Positions 17,963-26,703 of a DNA stretch of 64,000 nt are shown here, in pieces (the stretch's first letter is position 1; every line of letters begins with the position of its first letter). The DNA is from Benzoatithermus flavus (GTDB taxonomy: Bacteria; Pseudomonadota; Alphaproteobacteria; Geminicoccales; Geminicoccaceae), in contig NZ_JBBLZC010000003.1 in the NCBI RefSeq assembly GCF_037908215.1, positions 124,001 through 188,000 of the forward strand, read 5' to 3'. The position numbers and the translations under genes were made by a program. The notes beneath the pieces are model-generated. The model was not told the origin of the DNA and did not search any database. It saw only the letters and a program-made list of their open reading frames with translations.

Positions 17963-18563
17963 GGGCGGCCGGGGACCGCAGACGAGTCCGCGTGACCGGG
18001 CGAACCTCGCCTGCCACCCGCTCACCCCTGACCGCTGGGGCGATCTCGAACTGCTGTTCGGCCCGGAACGGGGCGCGGTTGCCGGCTGCTGGTGCATGTG
18101 GTTCAAGCTGTCCCGGCCGCAGTGGGAAGCCCGGGGCCGCGCCGGCCGCAAAGCCGCGTTTCGGGCCGAGGTGGAAGCGGGACCGCCGCCCGGCATCTTG
18201 GCCTATGCCGGCACGGAGCCGGTCGGCTGGTGCGCCGTGGCCCCGCGCAGCGCCTATCCCGCCATCGAGCGCTCGCGGATCACCCGGCCGGTCGATGCAC
18301 GGCCGGCCTTCGCCATCACCTGCTTCTACCTGGCGCCGCGCTGGCGGCGCCGCGGCCTGATGCGGCCCATGATCGAGGCGGCGCTCGCTTTCGCGAAGGA
18401 GCAGGGCGCTGTTCTGGTCGAGGCCTACCCGCTCGATCCGCCCATCGGCGAGCGGCCTTCCGGCGCCTTCAGGGGCATTCCCGGCCCGTTCCGCGATCTC
18501 GGCTTCGTCGAGGTCGCGCGCCGCTCGCCGACACGGCCGATCCTCCGTCGCGAGCTCGCGTGA
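17952..18563 (+). CDS. GNAT-family acetyltransferase
   Basis: 203 residues. Acetyl-CoA binding motif A is visible around CFYLAPRWRRRGLMRPMIEA, with CWCMWFKL near residue 48, a pattern seen in one branch of bacterial GCN5-like proteins. It starts inside the 3' end of guaD (ATGCCGCCTAG), implying translational coupling. Substrate is unknown; placement after guaD does not by itself show a role in purine metabolism. Confidence 0.8.
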   Translation: MPPRGGRGPQTSPRDRANLACHPLTPDRWGDLELLFGPERGAVAGCWCMWFKLSRPQWEARGRAGRKAAFRAEVEAGPPPGILAYAGTEPVGWCAVAPRSAYPAIERSRITRPVDARPAFAITCFYLAPRWRRRGLMRPMIEAALAFAKEQGAVLVEAYPLDPPIGERPSGAFRGIPGPFRDLGFVEVARRSPTRPILRRELA

Positions 18564-18662
18564 CCGGCGCGCTATCGCGCCGATGGCGACCCGGCATTGG
18601 CCGGCGGGGCGGCACGCTCGCATCCTGATCCGCGTCGAGCTCGCGGAGAAGGATCACCGGCC

Positions 18663-18758
18663 ATGCTCGCCCGCACCCTGGTCTACCTCTATGCCCTGTT
18701 CTTCGGCCTGAGCCTGCTCCTCGCCGATCCCACCCTGCCGCTTGTGATCGGGCCCTGA
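18663..18758 (+). CDS. Putative 31-residue single-pass membrane peptide
   Basis: ATG 18663 is preceded by GGAGAAGG at about ten bases. The product begins MLARTLVYLYALFFGLSLLL and is almost entirely a hydrophobic helix followed by a short Pro-containing tail. It fills the gap between the GNAT gene and the convergent rarD gene. The Shine-Dalgarno and membrane-like composition favour a real small protein, but no homologue is recognised. Confidence 0.4.
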   Translation: MLARTLVYLYALFFGLSLLLADPTLPLVIGP

Positions 18759-18763
18759 GCCGC

Positions 18764-19660
18764 TCAGGCGGCGCGCCGCGCCCGTAGCCAGCCGTCGCCC
18801 GTGTAGAGGGCGAGCGCTGCCCAGATCAGCACGAAGGCCGCGAGCCGCCACGGGTTCAAGGGCTCGCCGAACCACAAGACCCCCTCGAAGAACAGCATGG
18901 TAGGGGCGATGTACTGCAGGAGGCCCACGGTCGAGAGCCGGATCCGCCTGGCGCCGAGGCCGAACAGGAGGAGCGGCACCACCGTGATGACACCCGCGAG
19001 CAGCAGGAGCACGAAGGTGAAGGGCTCGGCGGTGGGGCCGACCAGCCCGTGCTCGAGCCAGAGCCAGACCGCGAGCGCGGCCGCGGGCGGCAGCAGGAGC
19101 GCGCATTCCAGGAAGAGTGCCACGAGCGGGCTCACCGGCAGGCGCTTCTTGAGGAGACCGTAGAGCCCGAACGAGATGGCGAGGAACAGCGCCATCCTCG
19201 GCACGATGCCGAGCTTCACGATCAGCATGAGGACGGCGAGCCCGGCCAGCGCGACGGCCGCGACCTGCCCTTTGGTCAGCCGCTCCTTCAGGACCAGCAC
19301 GCCTAAGGCCACGCTCACGAGCGGGCACAGGAAATAGCCGAGGCTCGCATCCAGCACCTGATCGCCGGTCACCGCCACCACGTAGGCGAACCAGTTGGCG
19401 GCGATCAGAACCGTGGTCGCGATCAGCCCCCGACGCAGGCCCGGATCGCGGAGCGCTCCCACCACCTCGTGCCAGCCGCCGCGGGCCTGAATCACGATAG
19501 CGAGCAGCAGGCTCGACCACACGATCCGGTGCAGCACGATCTCGAGCGCGGGCACGGCCGCGAGCGCCTTGAAGTAGAACGGGTAGAGGCCCCAGAGCGC
19601 AAAGGCGCTGCCGGTGAGGAGCAGGCCCTCGCGCGTGTCGCCGCCCGCCGCCGTCGTCAT
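18764..19660 (-). CDS. rarD: EamA/RarD-family transporter
   Basis: 298 residues with about ten membrane segments of the drug/metabolite transporter superfamily. The N-terminus EGLLLTGSAFALWGLYPFYF and the motif HRIVWS match RarD proteins, inner-membrane exporters of unknown substrate (chloramphenicol-associated in older literature). ATG 19660 gives a start like other RarD proteins. ATG 19687 would extend into mobA by 17 bases, with a comparably weak ribosome binding site. It is the last gene of the fdhD-mobA-rarD strand group. Confidence 0.88.
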   Translation of the reverse strand: MTTAAGGDTREGLLLTGSAFALWGLYPFYFKALAAVPALEIVLHRIVWSSLLLAIVIQARGGWHEVVGALRDPGLRRGLIATTVLIAANWFAYVVAVTGDQVLDASLGYFLCPLVSVALGVLVLKERLTKGQVAAVALAGLAVLMLIVKLGIVPRMALFLAISFGLYGLLKKRLPVSPLVALFLECALLLPPAAALAVWLWLEHGLVGPTAEPFTFVLLLLAGVITVVPLLLFGLGARRIRLSTVGLLQYIAPTMLFFEGVLWFGEPLNPWRLAAFVLIWAALALYTGDGWLRARRAA

Positions 19661-19670
19661 GGTCGTCCGC

Positions 19671-20312
19671 TCAGCCAGGCCTGCCATCGTCGCTGCCGTC
19701 TCGTGCCAGGAGCCGCTCGGCCTCGGCGAGGTCCTCGGGCCGGTTGGTGTTGAAGAAGGGATCGACGGGCCGGCTCGGGAACTCGACCATCGCGAGCCGG
19801 TAACGCGCGGTCCAGGCGTCGATCTTGCGCATACCCTCGTCCACGAGTGCTCGGCGCAGCTCGCCCATCAGCCGCACCGGCCAGAGTCCGAACACGGGGT
19901 GGGCCTGTCCGCCGCTCACAGCACAGGCGAGGTCGGCCGCTTGCTCCGCCACGGCTTCGCGCAGCCGCGCCACGAGATCCCGCGGGAAGAACGGCGTGTC
20001 GGTGGCGATGGTGACGATCCAGGTCACGTCCGGCCGGTGCGCTTTCGCCCACTCCATGCCGGTGAGTACACCGGCGAGCGGGCCCGCGAACCCCTCGACC
20101 ACGTCGGGCGCGACCGGCAGGCCAAAGGCGGCGAAGCGCGCCGGATCGCCGTTGGCGTTGAGGAGAAGCGCATCCACCTGCGGGGCCGCGCGTGCGATCA
20201 CCCGCGCGAGGAGCGGCTGCCCGCCCAAAGGTCGCAGACACTTGTCGCCGCCGCCCATACGCCGCGACAGGCCGCCGGCGAGAAGGAGACCAAGGATGGG
20301 CTCGTCCGCCAT
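19671..20312 (-). CDS. mobA: Molybdenum cofactor guanylyltransferase
   Basis: 213 residues; transfers GMP from GTP to Mo-molybdopterin to make the guanine dinucleotide cofactor. The nucleotide-binding start ILGLLLAGGLSRRMGGGDK and HPVFGLWPV near residue 135 are typical MobA features separating it from MocA. ATG 20312 lies five bases after the fdhD stop codon, so the two are co-translated or nearly so. Substrate enzymes could include formate dehydrogenase (given fdhD); none is in the window. Confidence 0.9.
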   Translation of the reverse strand: MADEPILGLLLAGGLSRRMGGGDKCLRPLGGQPLLARVIARAAPQVDALLLNANGDPARFAAFGLPVAPDVVEGFAGPLAGVLTGMEWAKAHRPDVTWIVTIATDTPFFPRDLVARLREAVAEQAADLACAVSGGQAHPVFGLWPVRLMGELRRALVDEGMRKIDAWTARYRLAMVEFPSRPVDPFFNTNRPEDLAEAERLLARDGSDDGRPG

Positions 20313-20317
20313 GAGGC

Positions 20318-21196
20318 TCAGTCCTCCTCGGCCCGGCTGCTCTTGCGGGAGAAGCGGCGCTCCTCCTCGGGCACGTAATGCGGATCGGCGTCGAAGACGA
20401 TGCGCTCGGCGCCCGCAAGCGCCAGGAAGCGCTTGCCCTTGGCGCGGCCGATCAGCGTGAGGCCCGCCTGGCGCGCGAGCTCCACCCCCCAGGCGGTGAA
20501 GCCCGAGCGCGAGATCAGGATGGGGATGCCCATCTGCACCGTCTTGATCACCATCTCCGAGGTGAGCCGGCCCGTGGTGTAGAAGATCTTGCCTTCCGGC
20601 CCGAGCCCGTGGCGGTACATGTAGCCCGCGATCTTGTCGACCGCGTTGTGGCGGCCCACGTCCTCCATGTAGAGCATGACCCGGTCCTCCTCGCACAAGG
20701 CACAGCCGTGGATGGCCCCGGCTTTGAGATAGAGCGAGGGCAGGGTGTTGATCTCCCGCATGAGGCTGTAGAGCCAGCTCGTTTTCAGGATGGCGTTTTC
20801 CGGCAGGCGGACCTGATCGAAGCGCTCCATCAGGTCGCCGAAGGCCGTCCCTTGCGCGCAGCCCGAGGTCCTCACCTTCTTCTTGAGCTTCTCCTCGAAG
20901 TCCGTCTCGCGCTCGGTCCGCACCACCACGACCTCGAGCTCCGGATCGTAGTCCACGCTCGTGACCGCGTCGTCCGGCCGCAGCATGTTCTGGTTGAGGA
21001 GATAGCCCAGGGCCAAATATTCGGGATAGTCGCCGATCGTCATCATGGTGACGATCTCCTGCCCGTTGAGGAACAGGGTGAGCGGCCGCTCGTAAATGAT
21101 GGCGGCCTCGACCGTTCTGCCCTCGTGGTCGATGCCGGTGACCGGCTGGGTCAGGCGGGGATCGTCGGGGTTGGGCAGAAGGAGCGGCGTGTGCAA
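20318..21196 (-). CDS. fdhD: FdhD sulphur carrier for molybdenum cofactor
   Basis: 292 residues; transfers sulphur from a cysteine desulphurase to the Mo cofactor of formate dehydrogenase. The conserved CALCEED-type motif (GAIHGCALCEEDRVM, residues ~160-175) contains the two cysteines, and DVGRHNAVDKI follows. The likely start is a TTG at 21196 with GGAGAG seven bases upstream; no ATG is available at a sensible position. It is divergent from the PBP1A gene and heads a minus-strand operon with mobA. Confidence 0.92.
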   Translation of the reverse strand: MHTPLLLPNPDDPRLTQPVTGIDHEGRTVEAAIIYERPLTLFLNGQEIVTMMTIGDYPEYLALGYLLNQNMLRPDDAVTSVDYDPELEVVVVRTERETDFEEKLKKKVRTSGCAQGTAFGDLMERFDQVRLPENAILKTSWLYSLMREINTLPSLYLKAGAIHGCALCEEDRVMLYMEDVGRHNAVDKIAGYMYRHGLGPEGKIFYTTGRLTSEMVIKTVQMGIPILISRSGFTAWGVELARQAGLTLIGRAKGKRFLALAGAERIVFDADPHYVPEEERRFSRKSSRAEED

Positions 21197-21267
21197 GAAG
21201 GGTCTCTCCGGGTGGGTTTGCCGTGCGCGGCTCGCCTGAGGTATGCTGCCGTCATCGTCGAGCCAAG

Positions 21268-23202
21268 ATGCGCCGACCAGCCGCGAGCCGATCCGTACCC
21301 GTGACCCGCAGCCCCCGTCGTCCCGCCCCGCCGCCGCCTCCGCCGCGGCGCGGCCTCCTTCGGCGCCTGCTCGGGCTGGTGCCGGCGCTCCTGCTCCTGG
21401 GCCTCGTGGGCTGGGCGGCGCTCTTCTTCACCATGGCGCCGAGCCTGCCCGACACGCGGGAGCTGTTCCAGGAGAGTCGGCAGGCCAAGGTCACGGTGCT
21501 CGCCGCGAACGGCCAGGTCATCGCCGTCCGCGGCAGCGACGGGCAGCGCTTCGTGCAGCTCGACGAGATCTCGCCCTGGCTCGTGAAGGCGGTGATCGCG
21601 ACCGAGGACAGCCGCTTCTACCATCATTTCGGCATCGACCCGATCGGGCTCGCCCGCGCCCTGGTCAAAAACCTTCTCGCCGGCGACGTGGTGGCCGGCG
21701 GCAGCACGATCACCCAGCAGCTCGCGAAGAACCTCTATCTCACGCCCGAGCGCTCCTTGAAGCGCAAGCTGCAGGAGCTGACGCTCGCGATCTGGCTCGA
21801 GACCAGACTCGGGAAGGACGACATCCTGACCCTCTACTTGAACCGGGTCTATCTCGGTGCCGGCGCTTACGGCGTGGAGGCGGCGGCGCAGCGCTATTTC
21901 GGCAAGCCCGCGAAGAACCTGACCCTCGCCGAATCGGCGATGATCGCGGGTCTGCTCAGGGCACCTTCCGCGCTCGCACCCACGAACGACCTCGATCGGG
22001 CGCGCGACCGGGCTTCCATCGTGCTCGTCCGGATGCAGGACGAGGGCTTCATCACCGCCGAGCAAGCCACTGCCGCCCGGATGAAGCCCGCGAAGCTGGC
22101 TCCCGAGGCCGGGGAGATGGCGGGCTACTTCGTCGACTGGGTGCTGGACGGCCTGACCCGGCATCTGGGCAAGCCCGAGCACGACCTGTTCGTCTACACC
22201 ACGCTCGACCCGAAGCTGCAGGCGGCGGCCGAGAGCGCGCTCGGCAAGGTGCTGGCGCGCGCCGGGGAGCGCAACGCGGTCGCGCAGGGAGCGGTGGTGC
22301 TGCTCGACCGGACGGGGGCGGTGCGCGCGATGGTGGGTGGCCGCAGCCATCTCGAGAGCCCGTTCAACCGTGCCGTCAACGCCCATCGTCAGCCGGGCTC
22401 GGCGTTCAAGCCGTTCGTCTATCTCACGGCGCTCGAGGCGGGCTGGCAGCCCGGCAACACGATCGACGACCGGCCCTTCCGCTTGGGCGACTGGCAACCC
22501 GCCAATTTCGACGGCAAGTACCGGGGCAGGATCACGCTCACCGAGGCGTTCGCGCACTCGGTCAACACCACGGCCGTGCGGCTCGCCCAGACCGTGGGCC
22601 CTGCTGTGGTCGTGAAGAAGGCGCGTCAGCTCGGCGTCGTCTCCGAGCTTCAGGCCGTGCCGTCGATAGCACTCGGCACTTCCGAGGTGACGTTGCTCGA
22701 GCTCACCGGCGCCTATCTCCCGTTCGCCACGGGTGGCCTGCGCCGGCCGCTCTACGGGGTGACCACGGTCGAGGAGGACAGCGGTCGGGCGCTCTATCGG
22801 CACGTGCCGACCGAAGCGCGGGTCATCAGCCCGGCCGTCGCGGACGCGATGCAGGCCATGATGGCCGCCGTGATCGAGACCGGCACCGGCCGGGCGGCAC
22901 GGCTCGGCGACCGGGTCGCCGCCGGCAAGACCGGCACCACCCAGAACGGCCGCGATGCCTGGTTCGTGGGCTTCAGCGGCGACTACGTCGCCGGAGTGTG
23001 GCTCGGCAACGACGACAACACGCCGATGAAGGGGGTGCTGGGCAGCAACCTGCCGGCGCAGATCTGGCGCGAGGTCATGCTCGCGACCCCGAAGCCGTCG
23101 CGGCCCGAGCCGCAGCCCGTGCCGGTGGCGAAGCGCGAGGAGAGCGGCTTCGACTGGCTCATGAACCTCATCGACGGCGTGGTGGGACGGGCCACGAATT
23201 GA
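21268..23202 (+). CDS. Class A penicillin-binding protein (PBP1A family)
   Basis: 644 residues. A Pro-rich cytoplasmic tail is followed by a membrane anchor near residues 30-50. The glycosyltransferase domain has EDSRFYHHFGID and GGSTITQQLAKNLYL; the transpeptidase domain has the catalytic serine in PGSAFKPF, an SVN motif (HSVNTTA) and KTGTTQ. It polymerises and cross-links peptidoglycan in the periplasm. ATG 21268 is preferred to a GTG at 21223, which would add residues unlike the family. The length is short for PBP1A because the OB-like insert is absent or reduced. Confidence 0.92.
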   Translation: MRRPAASRSVPVTRSPRRPAPPPPPPRRGLLRRLLGLVPALLLLGLVGWAALFFTMAPSLPDTRELFQESRQAKVTVLAANGQVIAVRGSDGQRFVQLDEISPWLVKAVIATEDSRFYHHFGIDPIGLARALVKNLLAGDVVAGGSTITQQLAKNLYLTPERSLKRKLQELTLAIWLETRLGKDDILTLYLNRVYLGAGAYGVEAAAQRYFGKPAKNLTLAESAMIAGLLRAPSALAPTNDLDRARDRASIVLVRMQDEGFITAEQATAARMKPAKLAPEAGEMAGYFVDWVLDGLTRHLGKPEHDLFVYTTLDPKLQAAAESALGKVLARAGERNAVAQGAVVLLDRTGAVRAMVGGRSHLESPFNRAVNAHRQPGSAFKPFVYLTALEAGWQPGNTIDDRPFRLGDWQPANFDGKYRGRITLTEAFAHSVNTTAVRLAQTVGPAVVVKKARQLGVVSELQAVPSIALGTSEVTLLELTGAYLPFATGGLRRPLYGVTTVEEDSGRALYRHVPTEARVISPAVADAMQAMMAAVIETGTGRAARLGDRVAAGKTGTTQNGRDAWFVGFSGDYVAGVWLGNDDNTPMKGVLGSNLPAQIWREVMLATPKPSRPEPQPVPVAKREESGFDWLMNLIDGVVGRATN

Positions 23203-23275
23203 AGCCGCGATGAGGGGCGCACAGCCGCAGAGACGAGGCTTCTCCGATCGACGTTCTGGGCTATTTTCCTAATAC

Positions 23276-23720
23276 ATGCCATGCTCCCGGCAGCCTCGCC
23301 GCCACGCGAGACCAGCCCGTGACCGACGCTGCTGCCCCACTCCCGAGAAGCGGAGCCCCAGGCCTCCCGAAGGCGGGGCGCGCTCGGCGACGAACGCGCC
23401 GAAGCACGGCCTGCGCGCCCGCCGCTTCGGCCTCCTGCCCGGCGAGGACCAAGCCGAATGGGCGCCGCTCGTGCGCCTGCTGGACCGCAAGGCGCTGCGG
23501 CGGGCGGGGATCGCGATCGATGGCGAGACGCTGAACTGGCTCGGCAGCCGCGAACTCGAAAAGGCGTGCCGGCAGGCCGCCCGAAGCGCCATCGCGTCCG
23601 GCAGCGAGCGCCTCCGAAAGCTCTTTTGGGCTCGGTTGAAACAGTTCATGCACGTTCATGGCACCAGGTACCATGAAGGAATTCTGAGCATATGTGCTCC
23701 CGACCCGACCGGAAAGGGCT
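23276..23720 (+). pseudogene. Degenerate or hypothetical gene with KHGLRAR-type motif
   Basis: The frame encodes PEGGARSATNAPKHGLRARR followed by FGLLPGEDQAEWAPLVRLL. It resembles the start of small proteobacterial proteins with a 'GPKTPEGKARSA.NALKHGL.AR..LLPGED' pattern. Upstream the match frays and downstream the similarity fades. The frame then continues antisense into the neighbouring hydrolase gene, to 23902, so the true end is unclear. Either a diverged short gene or a remnant. The boundaries given are approximate and the region 23203-23275 before it holds nothing else I recognise. Confidence 0.35.
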
Positions 23721-24503
23721 TTAGCCGGTCTCGAGCCAGGTCAGCTCCGCTTGCGAGACGGCACGCGGCTCGCGCGCACCCAGCACCATCTCGGTCGCCC
23801 AGTTCACCAGGATCGAGGCGTAAGCGCGCTGGCACTGCTTTCCGGAAAGCGCATGGTCGGCGCCGTCGATCACCCGGTAAGTCAAGGAATGCGCCTGCGT
23901 GAACGCCGCCCGGTAGCTCACGATCGTCGGGTGCGGCACGAGGTCGTCGTGCTCGGCTTCGACGATCAGCACGTCGCCGGCGAACGCCGCGCACGCCCGG
24001 AGTGCCCGGTTGGTCTCCGGGCTCACCGGTCCCCGCCGGTAACGGGCGAGCTCGGTCCGGTCGAGCTGCCGCTTCGGCACGGCCCAGTCCTCGTCCTTGT
24101 AGAGGGCGGGCACGCATAGCGCCAGCCACCGCACCGGCCGCAGCGACGTCAGGATCGTGGCGAGATAGCCGCCATAGGAGGTGCCGATGACGGCGATGGA
24201 CGTCCGGGCGACGGCGGGATGGCTCGCCAGCACGTCGAAGGCCGCCACCACGTCGCGCAAGTTCTCCTCGCGCGTCACGGTCTCGTGCTGCGGCTCGGTG
24301 CGCGCGTGGCCACGCAGGTCGAAGGTGAGGCAGATGCAGCCCAGGGCCGCGATCCGGCGCGCCCGCGCCAGGTCCTGCTCCTGGCTGCCGCCCCAGCCGT
24401 GCACGAACAGCAGGCCCGGCATCACGGTCGGCGGGGCGAGCAGCGTGCCGGCGATGCACTGGCGGTCGACCGCGATCTCGATGGGATCAGCGCGTGTGGT
24501 CAT
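23721..24503 (-). CDS. Alpha/beta hydrolase (dienelactone-hydrolase/peptidase-like)
   Basis: 260 residues. The fold signatures are visible: GLLFVHGWGGSQEQDL (oxyanion region), the nucleophile elbow IGTSYGGYLA near residue 108, the acid in VEAEHDDLVPH near 197, and the catalytic histidine in DGADHALSG near 227. It is probably a cytoplasmic esterase, amidase or peptidase-like enzyme; substrate unknown. ATG 24503 overlaps the end of the DUF3182 gene by 17 bases, indicating a two-gene operon. Confidence 0.85.
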   Translation of the reverse strand: MTTRADPIEIAVDRQCIAGTLLAPPTVMPGLLFVHGWGGSQEQDLARARRIAALGCICLTFDLRGHARTEPQHETVTREENLRDVVAAFDVLASHPAVARTSIAVIGTSYGGYLATILTSLRPVRWLALCVPALYKDEDWAVPKRQLDRTELARYRRGPVSPETNRALRACAAFAGDVLIVEAEHDDLVPHPTIVSYRAAFTQAHSLTYRVIDGADHALSGKQCQRAYASILVNWATEMVLGAREPRAVSQAELTWLETG

Positions 24504-25626
24504 GAGGCTCGACCAATGTGTACTTGGTGACGAGGCCCACCCGCTCGTCGACGCCGCGGAACGACAGGGTGGCATGGGACGGGAACTCGGCGCTTTCGCC
24601 GTAGACCTCGACCGTGGCGGTCCGCACGACCTCGAGGCTCGGGTCGGCGCGGAAGGCTTCGAGGGCGGCGATCTCGGCGCCGCTGGCACCGCCGATGCGC
24701 CAGGACTGCTCGAGGACGCCGGAGCGCCACCGCCCGCGGGCGTCGAGCCCTTGCGCGACGTCGTAGTTGCGCCGCGAGAGGATGGCGTTCGGGAAGGACG
24801 CCGTGGCTGCCTCGTCGTAGGTATGGGCCTGCGCCACCGCGAGGCGGAGGGGATCGGGCAGGTCGAGCCGGAGCAGGCCGTCGAGGCCGCCACGGATCAC
24901 CACGAGGTCGGACCCGCCATAGACGACGGCACCGCTGTTGTCCGTCGTCGTGCGCTGCGTGCCGTAATAGCTCACCACGAGCTCCGCCACCCGTACCTCG
25001 CCGATGCTCAGGGTCGTGACCTCGGCCAGGTCCTCCTCGAGCACGAGGCCATGCGTGACGAGTTCCGCCTCGTCCAGCGCCTCGAGCACCTCCTCCAGCT
25101 CGGCGAGCGTCGTGGCCACGGCCTGGCCGGTGCCGCCGGCCGCACGCACGCGCTTGAGGCGCACGAGCCCGCGCTCGAGGAGGCGGGCACCGGCGCGCCG
25201 TGCGTCCGCGGGTGTAAACACGGAGAAGCCTTCGAGCACGATGTCCTTCGTCCGCTGCCCGAACGCGTGCGACCAGCCGGCGGGAGCCGCGGCATCGGGC
25301 TCGACCAGCGGATGGGTGATGACCTTGGTGGCGGCGAAGGGGTAGGGCACCACACCGCCGAACAGGTCGTGCTCGGTGCGAATACCCAGCGCCTCGGCCG
25401 TCCCGATGTCCGTGATCGTGTCGCTCGGCACGACATAGACCGGGCCGGCATAGGGCCGTGTCGGATCGTGGTCGCCCGCGAAGTCGTAGCCTTTGAGCGC
25501 TGCGAGGCGCCGGGCGAGGCGGTGCCGGGTGACCTTCTCGTGGGCATCGGTGAAGCCGAGCTCCTCGGGCGCGTGCACGACGACGATTCCGGACGGAGCC
25601 GGAATCGTTGCCGGGCCATGCGCCAT
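24487..25626 (-). CDS. DUF3182 family protein
   Basis: 379 residues from ATG 25626, which has GAGG at good spacing; ATG 25647 is an alternative adding seven residues. The sequence (GIVVVHAPEELGFTDAHEK near the start, then KVITHPLVEPDAAAP and FSVFTPADARRAGARLL) fits DUF3182, whose members look like ATP-grasp-related proteins. No catalytic function has been assigned to the family as far as I know. It overlaps an alpha/beta hydrolase gene; the pair may act on the same small molecule, but this is inference. Confidence 0.75.
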   Translation of the reverse strand: MAHGPATIPAPSGIVVVHAPEELGFTDAHEKVTRHRLARRLAALKGYDFAGDHDPTRPYAGPVYVVPSDTITDIGTAEALGIRTEHDLFGGVVPYPFAATKVITHPLVEPDAAAPAGWSHAFGQRTKDIVLEGFSVFTPADARRAGARLLERGLVRLKRVRAAGGTGQAVATTLAELEEVLEALDEAELVTHGLVLEEDLAEVTTLSIGEVRVAELVVSYYGTQRTTTDNSGAVVYGGSDLVVIRGGLDGLLRLDLPDPLRLAVAQAHTYDEAATASFPNAILSRRNYDVAQGLDARGRWRSGVLEQSWRIGGASGAEIAALEAFRADPSLEVVRTATVEVYGESAEFPSHATLSFRGVDERVGLVTKYTLVEPHDHTR

Positions 25627-25722
25627 GACCGCCTCACGCTGCTGCATCTTCGCGCGAATACCTCGAAAGCAACGCGTCCGACCGGCCGCAAGGGGAGGCA
25701 GCGGCCCTACGCTCCTTGCCCG

Positions 25723-26601
25723 TCATCTTATAATTCCGCTGCCGGCCGATCGTTTCGCCACGAGCCCTGTTTTGGCGTCAGAAGGTGGTTCAGGAACGGC
25801 GGTGCGGTCGAGCAGCATCACGAGCTTCCAGCCGACGTGAGCGGCGAGCTGGAAGGTGGTCTGACGGTAGCGCACGAGACCGCGCTGCGGATGCTGGAAG
25901 GTCCGTTCGCCGCCCTCGCGGGCGACCACGTCCTGCTCTTGCCAGCATCGGGCGAAGAGGGTGCTCCTTCGGGCGAGCTCCTCTATCAGCGCTCCTGTGC
26001 GCGGATCGTCGAGATGGGCGCTCACGTCCGCGCGGAACTCGGCCACGACCCGCCGGGCGCGCAGCTCCCAGTCGCAGACGAGGCTTCGCGCCACGGGATC
26101 GAGAAAGATGAAGCGCAGCAGGTTCTTCTCGGCTCCGTCGAGCCAGCCGGTGAAGAGGTCGCGCGCGGCCACGTTCCAGGCCCGCGCGTTCCAGAGGCGG
26201 TCCAGAACATAGGCCGGGCTGCGGATCGCCTCGACGCAGTCGGCGAGCACGTCCGGCAGATCGGTTGCATCGCCGTGCGGATCGAGCTGCGGGTCCTTCC
26301 GCCCGGCGAGCTCGAACAGATAGGCCCGCTCGGCGCGATCCAGCCGCAGGGCCCGCGCGATCCGGGCCAGTGCCGTCGGCGAGACCGAGACGTCGCGGCC
26401 CTGCTCGATCCAGCTATACCACGTGACGCTGAGGCCGCAGAGCTGTGCCACCTCCTCGCGCCGCAGCCCCGGCGTCCGTCGCCGCGGTCCGGCCGGGATT
26501 CCGACGTGCTGCGGCATCAGCCGCTCGCGGCGCACGCGCAGGAAATCCCCGAGGCTGCGGCGCTGGGCGGCGGAGAGCGGTTTGTGCATGGTGGTTTTCA
26601 T
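25723..26601 (-). CDS. MmyB-like helix-turn-helix transcriptional regulator
   Basis: 292 residues. An N-terminal XRE-type helix-turn-helix spans residues ~10-85 (LGDFLRVRRERLMP, RRTPGLRREEVAQLCGLS, SPTALARIARAL). The following MmyB-like ligand-binding domain has WNARAWN and FLDPVARSLVCDWE. Such proteins are often repressors responding to lipid-like or small hydrophobic ligands. The gene is divergent from a methyltransferase-MFS pair. A perfect 7+2+7 inverted repeat overlaps its own start codon, suggesting autoregulation. ATG 26601 was chosen; MHKPL at 26589 is an alternative. Confidence 0.88.
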   Translation of the reverse strand: MKTTMHKPLSAAQRRSLGDFLRVRRERLMPQHVGIPAGPRRRTPGLRREEVAQLCGLSVTWYSWIEQGRDVSVSPTALARIARALRLDRAERAYLFELAGRKDPQLDPHGDATDLPDVLADCVEAIRSPAYVLDRLWNARAWNVAARDLFTGWLDGAEKNLLRFIFLDPVARSLVCDWELRARRVVAEFRADVSAHLDDPRTGALIEELARRSTLFARCWQEQDVVAREGGERTFQHPQRGLVRYRQTTFQLAAHVGWKLVMLLDRTAVPEPPSDAKTGLVAKRSAGSGIIR

Positions 26602-26612
26602 ACCAGTATGAA
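26597..26612. promoter_or_regulatory. Palindromic operator candidate at the regulator start codon
   Basis: TTCATAC (26597-26603) and GTATGAA (26606-26612) form a perfect inverted repeat separated by two bases. The regulator's ATG (reverse strand, 26599-26601) lies inside it. AT-rich composition in a ~70% GC background makes chance less likely. It is positioned to control both the regulator and the divergent methyltransferase gene. Confidence 0.5.
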
Positions 26613-26703
26613 CGCCTGCCTTGTACCGGCGACGGAGCCGCCCGACCATGGGGCCGTCGGTGCGCCCGGCATCCCTACCGGGCATGCGAAAAGGAAGTGC
26701 TGC

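Noticed and set aside
15362..18196. 944-residue minus-strand frame antisense to puuD and guaD
   Set aside because: His/Arg/Gly/Asp-rich shadow of well-supported genes.
23261..23674. Overlapping minus-strand frames of 126-137 residues
   Set aside because: They are antisense to the better motif-bearing plus frame and show no recognisable features.
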